From positions 19,282,642 through 19,346,641 of the forward strand of contig NC_089722.1 in assembly GCF_035083965.1 (NCBI RefSeq): DNA of 64,000 nt. Direction: 5' to 3'. Under the pieces are notes generated by a model. That model saw only the letters and a list, made by a program, of their open reading frames with translations, was not told the origin of the DNA and made no database searches. The DNA comes from Branchiostoma lanceolatum (taxonomy: Eukaryota; Chordata; Leptocardii; Amphioxiformes; Branchiostomatidae). This document shows, piece after piece, positions 31,845 to 45,600 of the stretch. Each line of letters starts with the position of its first letter. The first letter of the stretch is position 1. The position numbers and the translations under genes were made by a program.

Positions 31845-34800
31845 GGCACACCAAGAAAAATACCACCGTTGTAGTAACAATGCTTTAAAGCAATAAGTTA
31901 CTCACTCGAAGGCGCTGTAAGTCCACATTTAGTAGGATCATCAATAGGAGATAGAGAGCCCAGTCGCCGATAACCAAGTAAAACACATTGTCGTTGTCAG
32001 TTAAGCTTTTGGGATTTCTGAAGATGTTGTCGAAATCAATTGAATTTGGTGGAAAATGTACGCTGCCACCAATGACAGCCTTCGGCCTTGGAAAACTGCA
32101 GTTACACCTCATGGCACTATTTGATAGATCCAAGAGAACCTAAGAAGAAATAAACATATTCAATGTTAAGTCATCTTGTTAACATGTATCATTTAAGAAA
32201 TCTAAGCAATGTTATGTCTTCCGTCAGGTCATTGGCATTTAATATATCGTTATACGATTGTTAAGATAATTGCTATCTAGATCAAGTGTGCTCACCCCAC
32301 AGATGGTGTTGTCCCACTTCTCTGAAGTATATTCCCAGCTGTTGCAACTTACAGTTGATGCCCGCAGCTCGTAGTCGTCAGCTGAGGGTGCAGTGTGCAG
32401 AACAGATGGGGATCCTAAACAATTCCGTTTTGGATGTAACATAAATATGCTTTGAGAAGAATCACCTATGCTATACAAAATATTTATCAAATCCAATGGA
32501 AACAAAATCTATTCTGGCTATTTGTAAGATGTCATTATGACGTTTGATTCATAAGGAATTGGAGAAGAAATATAGATTCTAATATGAATTGCAAGATAAT
32601 ACGCCGGGCTCAGAATTTCATTACCCAAAGTGGACGTTTTGTACCTATTTTATGCACAAGATTTAGATACCTCTATCCGTGTCTTATCAGAAAAACCCTG
32701 GGAGGGGGTATTAGGACTTGCGATCATAGAAATTTATATAAATGGACCCAACGACGATGTTTTAAATGCATTTTTTTTCTGTTTATGTATCATTATATCT
32801 TTGTCTAATGCTATTTCGTTTTTGATGACTGAGCTGATATAAATTTGAACTTGAGTGTGCCGTCATTGTGTCTATATTTTTTCCATTTCTGTTTTGATTT
32901 AAATAAAATCGATTCATGACCGCTGCAGGAGTTCGTGATGTAGTCAGAACTAAAATCATATCATGTAACAGATGATCAATGCAATACTGTTGTAACATCA
33001 ATACTAAATGTTGAACTTCACTGTTTTCCGTTTATGGAATCATTACTTCAGCGTCTGCTGTAAGGCCTGATAGGATACCTGCAGTCTGGATCCCAACGTA
33101 CAGTTTTCCCCGGCGTCGCTCGATATTGGGAATCCAGGTTCGAGAGCTTTCTGTTCCTCGGTGCCATGCTAGAACAGCCTCTTCCTCCATAACTATCTTC
33201 ATATCGTCATGCAGCTCCACTGTTGGTGGTGAATCGTAACGGAAGAACATCCTATGGGTTGCAGCGTGATCCCACCACGACAGATGGATCGCAACGACAA
33301 CTGTAGCAGCTGGTACGTCGAATGCGTGATAGGCCATCGTCATGTTGTGTGTTCGCCCGTCATCAGCACCACTATCAGATAACTGCGTTCCACCGAATCC
33401 ATCTTCCTGCAAGGCTCTGCGTCGACGCCTTGGTTGCTCTGTTAGTCCAAAAGCTAAAGGGATCGAGGGATTCAGCTGCAAAGTGCAGCTGTCAAAACCT
33501 TGAGATCCCAAGGAGAACATGATGATGGGCGTGGTGATGTTCTGCCCAAATGTGGATGCGTTCCAGGAAAACAGGTTTCTCTCCATCACTACCATCTGTT
33601 AGAGAATGTGATAGCATTGTGATTAGCTTTCTAAAAAAACATACATATCAAATGGGGTTTATATTTTTTGCTGTTTTACACGGAGTGACATTGTTATATT
33701 TGAAAAAAAAAATCGTTTTCTTCTTGACATACATGACGAATGATTATGATGAAATTATTTTGGGACTAATATTCTTTTATTTGAAAGATGATATTTCTGC
33801 AAACATCCTATAAATGTATTTGTTGCAATATCAACATTTGTTTTCTTTGCAGAACACGTCATCTCCTTAATGATGTTTATCGGTGTTTCCATATTAATGT
33901 GATTTCATTTTAATAAAAAAAACGACGTGTAGAAACTACAAATATAGCTTTCAAAAGGAACAAAATGAAATTAAAAAAATCACCCACCGTTGCATCTACA
34001 CTGCCATTAAGCGAGCAGTTTCCAACAGAAGCTGACACATTGACTTGGCCCCCGCGGACTACCACGTTGTTCCTAGTGATGGACCTTGCAACTACTACGA
34101 CGACGTCGTCGTCGGCTTCAAATCTATTATTGTAGTCATTCTCATTTGGCAAAATGGCCAGTAAAGCGTTCGGTGCTCTGTTAATGGCTTCCGTTATGGA
34201 CAACCCGGCTTTGCGAAGCTGCAAAGGAAAGATGAAAACAAATGTAAATGTGATCATCATGATTCATCCACTTCCCATGTGTGATACTGAAGGCAATGTA
34301 AAGTCCGTTTTAGATTCAGGGTTTTATCAATGCCAACCGATTTTTGATTAAAATCGTGTTTCCGGACAGATTAAAAATGCCTCGCTGAGTGGTGAAAGTA
34401 GGACAGGTTTTGCCACCAACCTGAAGATTAAATTTCAATTGCTGGTCTTTTAATATCTTTAACTGCTGTTTCGGGGAAACGTCTATTGAGTTGATATCGA
34501 TGACGTCCATGTTGAAAAGACCCACAGAGGTGTCCAGAACGGGCAAATGTCCAACCGGCAGTATTTGGAGCAGACGGGACACTGTCTGTGTTACGACTGG
34601 AACAATGCAAGTGCAAAATCATGGTTAGCAGTAATTTCAAAAATGCCTTTAAGCATACAGTACGTTGACAAAGAATTAAAGCTCAAATAAAAGTTATGTG
34701 ACATAACATATTAGCTAACTAATATATTTAAATACGTTACAACAAAATCTTCAGACAAAATCACTACATGTTGTCTTCTGATGCATTATACTCAGTATAC

Positions 34801-36567
34801 TCAGTATTAAATATACAACATGATATAGAATTCATGATAGTATACCAGTATCTTAATCTAACGGTGGACTTTTTACCTTCATTTAGTGTCTCAATCGTTG
34901 GTATTTGTGTACCGTGGGGTGATCGAATGAGTTCAGAAGACTTGCTAAACAGCTCGACAGCTGCCTCCTGCGGAGTTACGTAAAAACTATAAGCAGGGTG
35001 ATTAATCATATCATATACATTATCCGATTGTGGATATCAAAATTCAGAAACAAAAGAAAAGTATATGGGACCATATTCTACCGTTTCAAGTGGAATGTCA
35101 GATGACGTCATTGGGAATGTGTTGAGTTGGAAAAAATTACGGATCATTGTTATGATGTCAACAACATTTTCTGAAGACGTTTCTTCTAGCAAGAATTGGT
35201 CCACTTGATCCCTCAGACGTTTTATCTACAAAAGACAAATATAATACACTGTCAGTGATGTTATCAATGGTTTATGTTGAATGGAGTAGTCGCTAAATTA
35301 GATTTAAAAAAACTTGAAGGGACATTAAGTTTTGCAACACAAGTTTTTAAAAGAAATCCTTTTCTTACCGCTTGGAGAAGGCTTAGTGCCGTTTCAGACG
35401 TTTGGTGCTCCTCACCGCCATAGCCTTCAACTGAAAAGGTAAAGAGACAATGCATATCATAGAGGACTTCGTTGAACATGGGGACTGTAACTTTTAACAT
35501 AAACAACACAATCAAGCAACGTCTACTGAAAATAACAAGAACTGAGGTCTTGACGTTAAGTGGTGTACAACTACACGGAAACAACATAATTCAAACTTAT
35601 CTGATAAACATCCAGACCTTACCTACAGCATTAACAGAATGTCACTGGATATATGACAAACAGTTCTACTACTTTCAACGTACCTGGTAATGTCACAGGT
35701 GTAGTAGATACATCATTTTGGAGCTGAATATCTGTAAAAAGATATTATGTGTATTCATGACAGTAAGTAATTAAAAGCTATTGGTGGTATGTATCATTAG
35801 TGAAACGTAACGATCATGTGTTCGCACTTTGATATTCTCAAGTTGATCATTCTTCCTTACGATGGACACATATTCATATCGCAGATATAATCTAGGGTCT
35901 TTAGTAACAAGTTTCACATGTGGATGAGACAGAGATATGTTGCTGTTTTCTACACCAACCTGTTGTCGCAGACATCGTTGTTGTTTCAAGCAGCTCCAGT
36001 ACAAATTTTCTTAAATCCGGTGTAGAGTCTGTAAAGAAAAAAAAGAAAAATTCAGTTTACAAAAGAACACTTAAGCATCGTGAATTTTTCTTCTATTTCT
36101 GCGCAAACCCATTGTTTTACGTGATCTTAATTAGAAACTGATAGATGATTATGATACAGTATTGATAAGCTTAAGCTTTTTTAGGAATTTCAATTATGAG
36201 GCTTTACAACTTATTTGTAGTTATTTGATGGTGATAATTCACACGACAATAGTTAATCTCAAATATTCCTTACGTGTCGAGTCAGGAAGCTAATGGAATG
36301 TAATTGAATATGGGGATAAAGTCAATACAAATACATGTATGTCACCTTTATTTGGGACAGTGGACACTCGATCAAACCAGAACGCCACTGTGGTCCCGAC
36401 ATCACTGCCCGCTGTCGTTGCAGCTGTGGATGTTGTGGTTTTCCTTTGTTGATATTGAGCTACAGTCGCTGCAACTGATAGAGATACACGCTCTAGATTA
36501 AACGTTGATATCTTTTCTATGTAAATATATTACACAATATGTGAACCTGATTGATCAGAATTTAAAA

Positions 36568-36620
<53 letters not shown>

Positions 36621-39600
36621 AATGTTCATAAAATTTTAGATAGCAAGTAAAAAAAAATATACCTGTGCTACCATAGATCTCTATTTCGTCACTACGTCCG
36701 TGCATGCTGACAGCTGTAACCCGGATGATGTACTTTGTGGTTGGGAGGAGCTTCGTTATGTTGAAGGCAGTAAAGGTAGGGGGTGTACTGCAATAGAAAA
36801 CAAGACGCCAACACACTGTTGAGGTTGCAACAATTCAAAACCTACAACCGCTTAATTTCCAATTAACTGGCAATATTTAACAGGTTCGGTTAAGTTTATC
36901 ATGTTTCTTTTTGTAAGGTGAATTAAGTTCAGATCAGTGATTTTTTTCCGGTAAATCTAAATGTATGAAAATGATCAAAAGGTTGCCAAGTATCCTTTGA
37001 AATTGTATTTCCTTTTTGCCTGCCATTTATAAAAATTCAAAGCAGCTGAATGACATTTTTTATTATTCTATCGAAAATGTGAAGATACAATACAATGGTC
37101 AACTCAGGCAACATTGCTGATATCGGGTGTCATATAACATACATCAGTTGAAAATTCAAATTTAAAACCTAAGGTAATGAGATCCTAACCGCGACTATGT
37201 AAATAATGTATTCCCGGTTTGTATAACTGTTGTCCTTTCCTTGGTGAATTCTCCTCCCAAAAGTCCAATGTGATAATGCAAAATACTATAGGTCCCAATG
37301 ATAGCAGCGACTGATGGATATGGCATTTTGGCGTTTTTTTTTCACATTCATACTGTGGCAGGGCGTGTTTACTCACCTAAAATGCATCTCATCCTGGCTT
37401 TCAACTTCAATTACTTCCAGATGATAAGATACAACAGCTGCGACAGGTGGTGTCCACTTAACGTACATCCAGGTGGAGGAAACCTTGTGAACTTTTAAGT
37501 CAGATGGCGGATCTGTCGCTGCAAAGAAAAAGTAGAAGATTAGTGTTAATGTACTAGTATATATATATTATTAGTGTACTATATCAGTACCAGGTAATAG
37601 ATATATTTCTGCTGAAACAAGCTTTAAATTCACGACAAATGTAGTGCAATTCCTCCCTACCTTATATCATACACATCATGCTCATCATATTGTTTCGGAG
37701 ATGTTTGATGTTAGACGCTAACCTGTGGTGCCTGTTGAAGTTACTGTTGCACTCCGCCCAAACCGACTGATCGCCGTCAAGCTGAAGGTGTATTGAGTGG
37801 CCGGAACGAGGTCCTGGATCAGATAGATATTGCTGTTACCGACAAGGTTGACAGAGCTGGTAAATCGTCGTTTCCTGCGTCGCGTTGTGCTGCCGAACGT
37901 GAGTTCGTATCCTATGAGCTTGGCGACTGGCGGGGTCCAAAACAGCGCCAATCTACTGTAATGTATGTCGTCCACAAATAGACGCAATGGAGGGTCGGTC
38001 TCTGAAAGTTCAATACCAAAAGATGTTAGAGGTGTTTTTTTATGGCATTGGTTGCGATTTTATACATGTATATGGCATATCGATTGTATGTCGAATAAAA
38101 CTGTTATTTGCCTTGAAATAAATAACCTTATGATAGACCAAATTTTGATCGATGATTAAATGAAAAGGTACTGAAAAAAGGAAATAAATCAAATAACATG
38201 CAAATAAAATGCATTTTCTAAGAGCATTAACCTGTTACTATTGTCACGTCTTTTTCTGGTCCCTCGAAGAACGCGCTGACGCAGCTGACTGCCACCACGT
38301 ACTCTGTAGCAGGAACTAGAGAACTAAAAGCAGCTGAAGACGCTGACTGGGAAAGATGCTGTGAAGCAATTACAGACATTGTTTCCTTGTCCGTAAGCCA
38401 CACCCTGTAGCCAAGCACCAGTGTTCGAGCAGGTTGTGACCAATTAACGATGACCGACTCACCGCTAGCCAGACTGAGGCTGATGTTGGGAGGAGGTGGA
38501 AGCCCTTCAAGTACAATAAGGAAAAAATATGTTCTTACTTGCCTACAACACTTTACATGCGGGTACATGTTTTCATTGTATAATACATTTTCGGCCTTCA
38601 TATCAGTTCTACATTCATCTTATGAGATGATACAACCCCAGCGATATTGGTATATACTACGTTGCGGTCGTATTGGTATATACTACGTTTTCCTATGCTT
38701 CACAGTTGGAACTAGGTCTAGCAAATGACATACATGTATCCAACAATTAGCTTTGAAACAAGATATATAATATACGTTGGAAAGATGACGAAACATTGCT
38801 ATTTTCTTTAACATTATTGTATTATTTCCTCACCAGTTATGCACTCTATGCTGGCGTTCGCGCTATCATTCCACAGTCCAAATGCAAGAACTGTGAGCGA
38901 GTACTGCACTCCACTGAACAAGCCGGATATTGTTGCGTTACTGTCACCAGGACTCCGGATATATGTGTTCGGGGAGGGTTGAAAGAATCCTAAAAAAGCC
39001 AAACCAATAATAAACATAATTCCTTGCGTGATCAACAATATATGTAGAGTTGCTTTTGATCCTGAATAACTGGTGAATAAATCCCCCCAAACATCAAGTA
39101 AACACACAAAAAGAAAGATGTTGACTCTACTGGATTAGCTTAGCTTATCACTTTCGTCTACCATGTATGTTTAAACCATGTACTGTATATATTTCACTGT
39201 TTATGTCACTTCCATGTTTAGTTACATGTAGGTTTGTGTTAAATGACCTGTATCTAGCCCTTCGGGGCACGAATGTAGCCTCTACCAGGCTCCAGAGGCG
39301 GCTGGAAAGAGTAGAAACTGGCCAAATAGACAGAAAAACATGAAAGAGAAGTTAGTCTGCTATTGGGGTACAGTTTGCCGCTCTGAATGGCAGATTGGAC
39401 CCTCTCTCAGTAGCCAACTCCCTTGGCATACTATTCACTCTATTAGGCCAATTTCTACTATTTTTCCAGCCATCCTGTGGGGCCTGGTAGAGGCTAGCAC
39501 GAATGTACAATAAAGGTCTTCATTCATTGTTCTGTATCTTGAACTTACCCTGCGTAGGTAGGTAGATAATGGCATATCCTTTTATGTCCGAGACAGGCTC

Positions 39601-42600
39601 TATCCAGGTGATGGATATTGTAGTAGTCGTCATAGTCGTGCAGGAGAGTTGTGAAACCGGATCGAATCCTGTAGGTAAAATACTGATTTCATTAATCCGT
39701 TTCCTGGTACTGTGATCACTATTATCACCAGGTGATCACTGTTTAGTTGCTACAAAAACCTTCATGCTTCTTGAATTGCAACAGGGTGATGCAGAATAGA
39801 AATTTTCCGAACTAAGTCCAAATACGAGCATCAATAAAATGCAAAATCAGTATTGTTTCTTTGTATGTAAGGGCAAATGCTGGCCTATAATATAACCGAA
39901 TGTGTCATTTTGAAAGGTAATTATGGCAGATTCAGTGGGATGTATTTGGAATGATGTTGTTAAAGGCAACCAAAGCAATATTATGACCAAAAATGGAAAT
40001 GAAAAAAAAGTTGAAATCTTTATGGTAGTGACATTTACTAACATTGTTCAGCACATTTTGCGTAATAACTTCATACTTTTAGAATTATTTTAAAACCACG
40101 CAAAATCGTACCGTAGGATGATCCCCTTAGTTTCGCCTTAGCCTACAAAAACTCCGGCCACAATTTTCAGTGAGTTCTCACATCACAACACCGTCGTATT
40201 TTTGCATCATGAACTTTGCTATACATTGTCAGTGATAGTGGTGTTTGAACTAATCATGTATAGAAATGACTAAATAAATTGACTTTCAAAATCCGATTTT
40301 CGGACCCGAATATCGCTTGGGTTTTCTTTAAGTGATTGCTAATTTGCATTAAATGTCGGCAACACCAAAACCCCTTACCGTCACAGGCAAAACGGTCCAC
40401 ATTCAAACTGTACCCCGTCGCGCAATAGCAGTTGAAGCTTGCGATGGTGTTGTTACAGAACTGCTCACAACCTCCGTTTGCAGCGTCACATTCATCAATG
40501 TCTGACGAAATGAATAAATTATTTATTGAAACAATGAGAACGACAATCACGTATGGTCCTTAGATCAAATGGCTTAGCATGGGATCAGATCCTATTTTTG
40601 TCCTATTCTCATTGTCTCTACCAGACTAACTACGCCAGCTATATGTAGAATATTTGCCAGGGAAGTTTGGCCACCAGAGCGTTTCATTTGCGGGCGAAAT
40701 ATTGACCCTCACCGTGGACTGACTCTACTGGCCAATTATTCCTTTCTTGACAAAATCAACGATCCAAACGCCCATAGGAAGGCCTGGTGGAGGATACTAT
40801 TCTCAGAATATTCATAGAATTATCCTTACCGTCACAGATAAAGCTGTCTACATTCAGCACAAAGCCTGTCCCACAGAAGCACTCAAAACCACCGATGCTG
40901 TTGTTGCAAATCTGAGAACATCCACCATTTGCTGTATTGCATTCGTTTATATCTATAGGAAAAGATGAAATGTAATAAAAGACTATAGAAGATTAGAATG
41001 AGTGCACAATAGCAACATTAATCATGCATCCGACAAAAGTCCTACTTTAATTTTTTTCAAGATTTTAAAGAATAGGATAATCATTTAAACATCGTCTCTC
41101 TCATTTGCACCATGAACTTAATATGTACAAAGCACAAAATCCATCAACGTGTGAAGAAAACAAACACGCTAATAATACAGTGGTTAACCTACCATCACAT
41201 GTGAAACCGTCGGCATTCAATACGTAGCCATTGCTGCAAAAACACTGAAAGCTTCCTATGGTGTTGCTACAGTTTTGCCCACAGCCTCCATTTGCTGTAC
41301 CGCATTCGTTGATATCTGGAGAATGACAAGTTAAACATTAAAAAAAAGATATATACAAAAAAGATATAACACTTTTAGACATTTATCTTTCTTTTATCAT
41401 TTATGTTTATGTTCTGTTCCTAAGTGCCATGTAGTTTGTTCTAGATAATCTTGTTGCTAAGGACCACAGGAAGAGTAGTGCAATACACTCCAGCATGTTG
41501 TAGATTTATTAGAAGACTCTTACCGTCACAAGAAACCTCGTTGCCATTTAATATGTAGCCATTTGCACACGAACACTGAAAACTCCCAACGGAGTTGGTA
41601 CAGGTCTGCTCACAACCGCCGTTTGCAACGGAGCATTCATTAACGTCTGTAGAATTGTAAAAAAAAGTTTCCGCATCACCGTGAGTGCATTAGTTCATAC
41701 CGAAGCGAACGAAAACTACACCTATGCAAATCTGCTCATGTAAAACTTTACTGTGAAATACAAGCCATTTTTCAATAATGAAGCAACTGCTACAAAGTTT
41801 TTGTATCGAGTTAATCCAGGATATATATATATATATATATAAAGAGATATGCTTACCGTCACATGCAAGACCATCGGCATTTAATTTGTAACCATCAACA
41901 CAGGAACACTGGAAACTGCTGATGCTGTTCTTGCAGTTGTGCTCACAACCACCGTTTGCAGAGGCACATTCATCCACGTCTGGGTTGTAAAACATACAAT
42001 TGATAAGGACCCTAGCGTCTGACACTCAAGGCGCCATCTTTAGTTTTACCTATGGACATTATTACGATTTCGTTGTTTATTCTGCGGCTGCATTTTTCTT
42101 AACATCTTTTGTTATTGTCAGTAAGATACGCATTTTCGTTGCTTAGAGAAAAACATATCACATACACAATGCTTATATAACCTGTAGGAAAAGAGAGAAA
42201 GACAGAGAGAGAGAGAGAGGGGAGAAACGTGTGAGAACGAAGAAAATATACAATCTGTACAGTCTGAATCGCATTTGAAATATAGGAAATTTGTAAAAGG
42301 GAAATGTCTTCATGAAGAAGAGAACAGAAAAATATTTATCGTAAACTTTGCAAAAAAAAAATCGACGCTTACCATCACATGAATATCCGTTCGCATTCAG
42401 GCTGTAACCAACACCGCAGGAACATTGGAAACTTGGGATAAGATTTGTACACGTCTGCTCACAGCCACCATTTCCAGATGCACATTCATCTATGTCTGCA
42501 TTGTTAAACAACGGTACCAATATAATTACAATGGCATTGCTTGTGATTTTATTCTACATAATATCTGTGTCCGTGTCTCCATCCTGCTGTCTTTGGACAA

Positions 42601-45600
42601 GGCTGCTGGAGGTACATTTTTGTCAAAAGTTCAACTAGTTTAATCTAAAACCTTAACGACAAATTAAAGACTTAAGAGATAAATAGAAATACAGACAGGT
42701 AGGTAATGGTGTTGGTTTGATAACTAACTTGTTATCGATGAAGTTTCAAAGAATAGTGAAGTTTGTAAACTATAATTATAACGTGTTGTTTAAAAGACTA
42801 ACGATGCATGTTAGTGTAGAGTGATAATGAATATTCTTCAAAAGTAAACGTCATGCGGGTGCTTACCATCACAATTAAACCCATCGTTGTTTAGGGTATA
42901 GCCGTTCTGGCACGTGCACTGGAAACTTCCGATGACATTAATACACAGCTGCTGGCAGCCACCATTTGCAGAGGAGCATTCGTCAACGTCTGCAAGAAAA
43001 ATACAGAAACTTTAAAATAATTTAACCCTACTACTTTCTTACACAAATAGCTTGGAAAATCTAATTATTCTTTTTAAATTTTATATATACTATATACAAG
43101 AATTATAGTCAGCCAGTCAGTCTATGAAGACTATGACACAATACTGCACAAACAAAATTTAAAAAAAGTAGTAAAACTATTTAAACGATCGAAACATACA
43201 GCTGAAAACTGTTAACTGTTAGAAGGAAGGTAATACGAAAAAAAGTACCGTCGCATAAAAATCCATTGCCGTTCAAAGTGTAGCCGGTCCCACAGGAACA
43301 ATGGAAATTGCCGACGGTGTTTGAGCAAGTCTGATCGCAGCCGCCGTTTGCAGTGAAACATTCGTCCTTGTCTGCATACGAACATAATTCCATAAATTTG
43401 CATACATCTGAGTATTATGAAGTTACTACATATGTATGAAATCAGTGAAATGCTTGAATGGAAGTAGGCTTTAATGTAGATATGCTCACCGTCACAAGAA
43501 AAGTCATCGCCATTCAACTCGAAACCAGTCGCACAAGAACACTGAAAGCTTCCAATGAGGTTGCTGCATGTCTGCTGACACCCACCGTTTCCAAAGTTGC
43601 ATTCATTAATGTCTGGAAAAAATGGACGCAAGTTAAAGATTAGAGGTCACTATTAAACGAACCAAAACCTAAATATTTCAAATACGTGTCACTAATCAAA
43701 GTCGCCACATTTTCTATTCTAGGATATTGCAGATTTGTTTAGTTATGATTTGCATATAAACATTGTCTTACCATCACAAGAAAAGCTGTCTGCGTTCAAG
43801 TTGTACCCGTCAACGCAGGAACAGTGAAATGTGCCCGCGGTGTTGGTACACACATGGTCACAGCCAGCATTAGCGGCCAAACATTCATCAATGTCTGCAA
43901 GAAGAGAAAAGGCAACTAACTCAACTGTGTCATATTCATAAAAAGTGGCAAAGAATTTGTAGAATATTTCTACATTTACTCAAAGGAATTATAAATAATT
44001 CAGGAAATGGGCAAAACATTCTTTTCAAATTTGTTAATCATTCTATATCCATTTAGTTCGGAAAATAACTATTGTTCCTGGTATAGAGTAAAAAGATGAT
44101 TAAAAAACGAATAACAAAATTAAAACTTTGCTTTAACCAACACGATTGAAAACACGCAATCTCGCCTACATGACCACACACGCACACACACACACAGTTT
44201 TTTTTTAAAATTAAGATTTTACATGGTCTACGGGGTCTGAGAGAAATAAATTTTGATCTTTTGTGAGCAACTTACCGTTGCAGGAAGGGGCGTTTGCACT
44301 CCAAGATTGATCCGCCCGACATGTGGAACTGGAATAGCCGATCAGATTGTATCCTAAGTCGCACGAGAAGAGCAGAGTGTCCATGTAGAAGTTGGTGCCA
44401 CTCAAGCCACCATTTATAGGAGACGGCAACATCGGGCACTGCACACCTGAGATGAAGAAAAGTTGTTATTTTCTAAAGTTGTTTCCAAACATCGTTATAA
44501 ACAAAGTAGACAACTAAAAGGGCAATATCTGCCTTTAGATGATCTTAGTTGCCATATAACCTGTAGACAAGTGCTTCTAGGGGACTTTTGTATAAGCACG
44601 ACGAACCTAATTTATGTACAATATAACTTACACAATATTGTAGATATTTTTTAAATAAATGGTATTTTTTATTATCGATATTGGACGAATGTACTAATAG
44701 CATTATTATAGTGTTATAGTATAATTAAATCTAATAGTATACAGTTGAATGTTTTGCTTTTGCGGAGTTAAACTCACGTGTGCAAGATGGGGCATATATT
44801 GTATGTTAGTATCGATGTTTGTTGAATATATAAATAGTATATAGTTTAAGTCTTTTTTACTGGTTTATATATCTGCTTTGGCGGAGCTATACTTACGAGT
44901 GCAGGTTGGAGCAGTCCCGTCCCACGCGCGATTCGCCTGGCAAGTCAAACTGACACTTCCAACAAGATCATACCCAGGATCGCAAGTGAACTCCAATACG
45001 TCTTGGTAAAAATTGAAGCCAATCATTTCACCATTTCCAGGAGCTGTCAGCAATGGGCACTGCACACCTAGTAAAGTAAGAAATAGATGGTAGTTTTTAT
45101 TCATGAAATACTGTAATATTTTTCGCTTCAAAATAAACAATTTCCTCAAATGACAACTTGCTGCGAATATGTTTTGCCTATAACATCACAGAAGATGATT
45201 CATCATGACAGAAATTTACAACTCAAAACCCAAACAATACATAGCAAAAACAACTGTTCAGCCTACGTGTACAGGATGGTGCAACTCCATCCCATGTGCG
45301 GTCAGCTTGGCAGGTCAAGGTTGAGCTTCCGACAAGCTCGTATCCGACATCGCAAGTAAACCGCATCTCGTCTTGGTAGAAAGTGCTGCCAGTCATTTCA
45401 CCGTTTGCTGGAGCTGTCAGTGCTGGGCACTGCACACCTAGTAATGTAAGAGAAATATATTTCTTTCAATGACAGAATTTATAATCATTTTTATTTTAGT
45501 TTTAATAGAAATATCTTCCTTAAATGACAACTTGTTTGTTACTTGCTTTCTTTCCTTTTTTAGCCAGCAGTTTCACTAGATGTTTCGGTCACCGTCGTTT

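Noticed and set aside
36562..36662. Exon extension with poly-Ile/Tyr in front of FN3-4.
   Set aside because: It is translation of a TA microsatellite on the intron side of the donor at 36661-36662.
22815..43894. Classifying gene 2 as a sea-urchin-type receptor for egg jelly or as vertebrate-type PC1.
   Set aside because: No REJ domain, lectin, LRR or tandem PKD modules could be recognised; only the GPS-to-channel half is shared.
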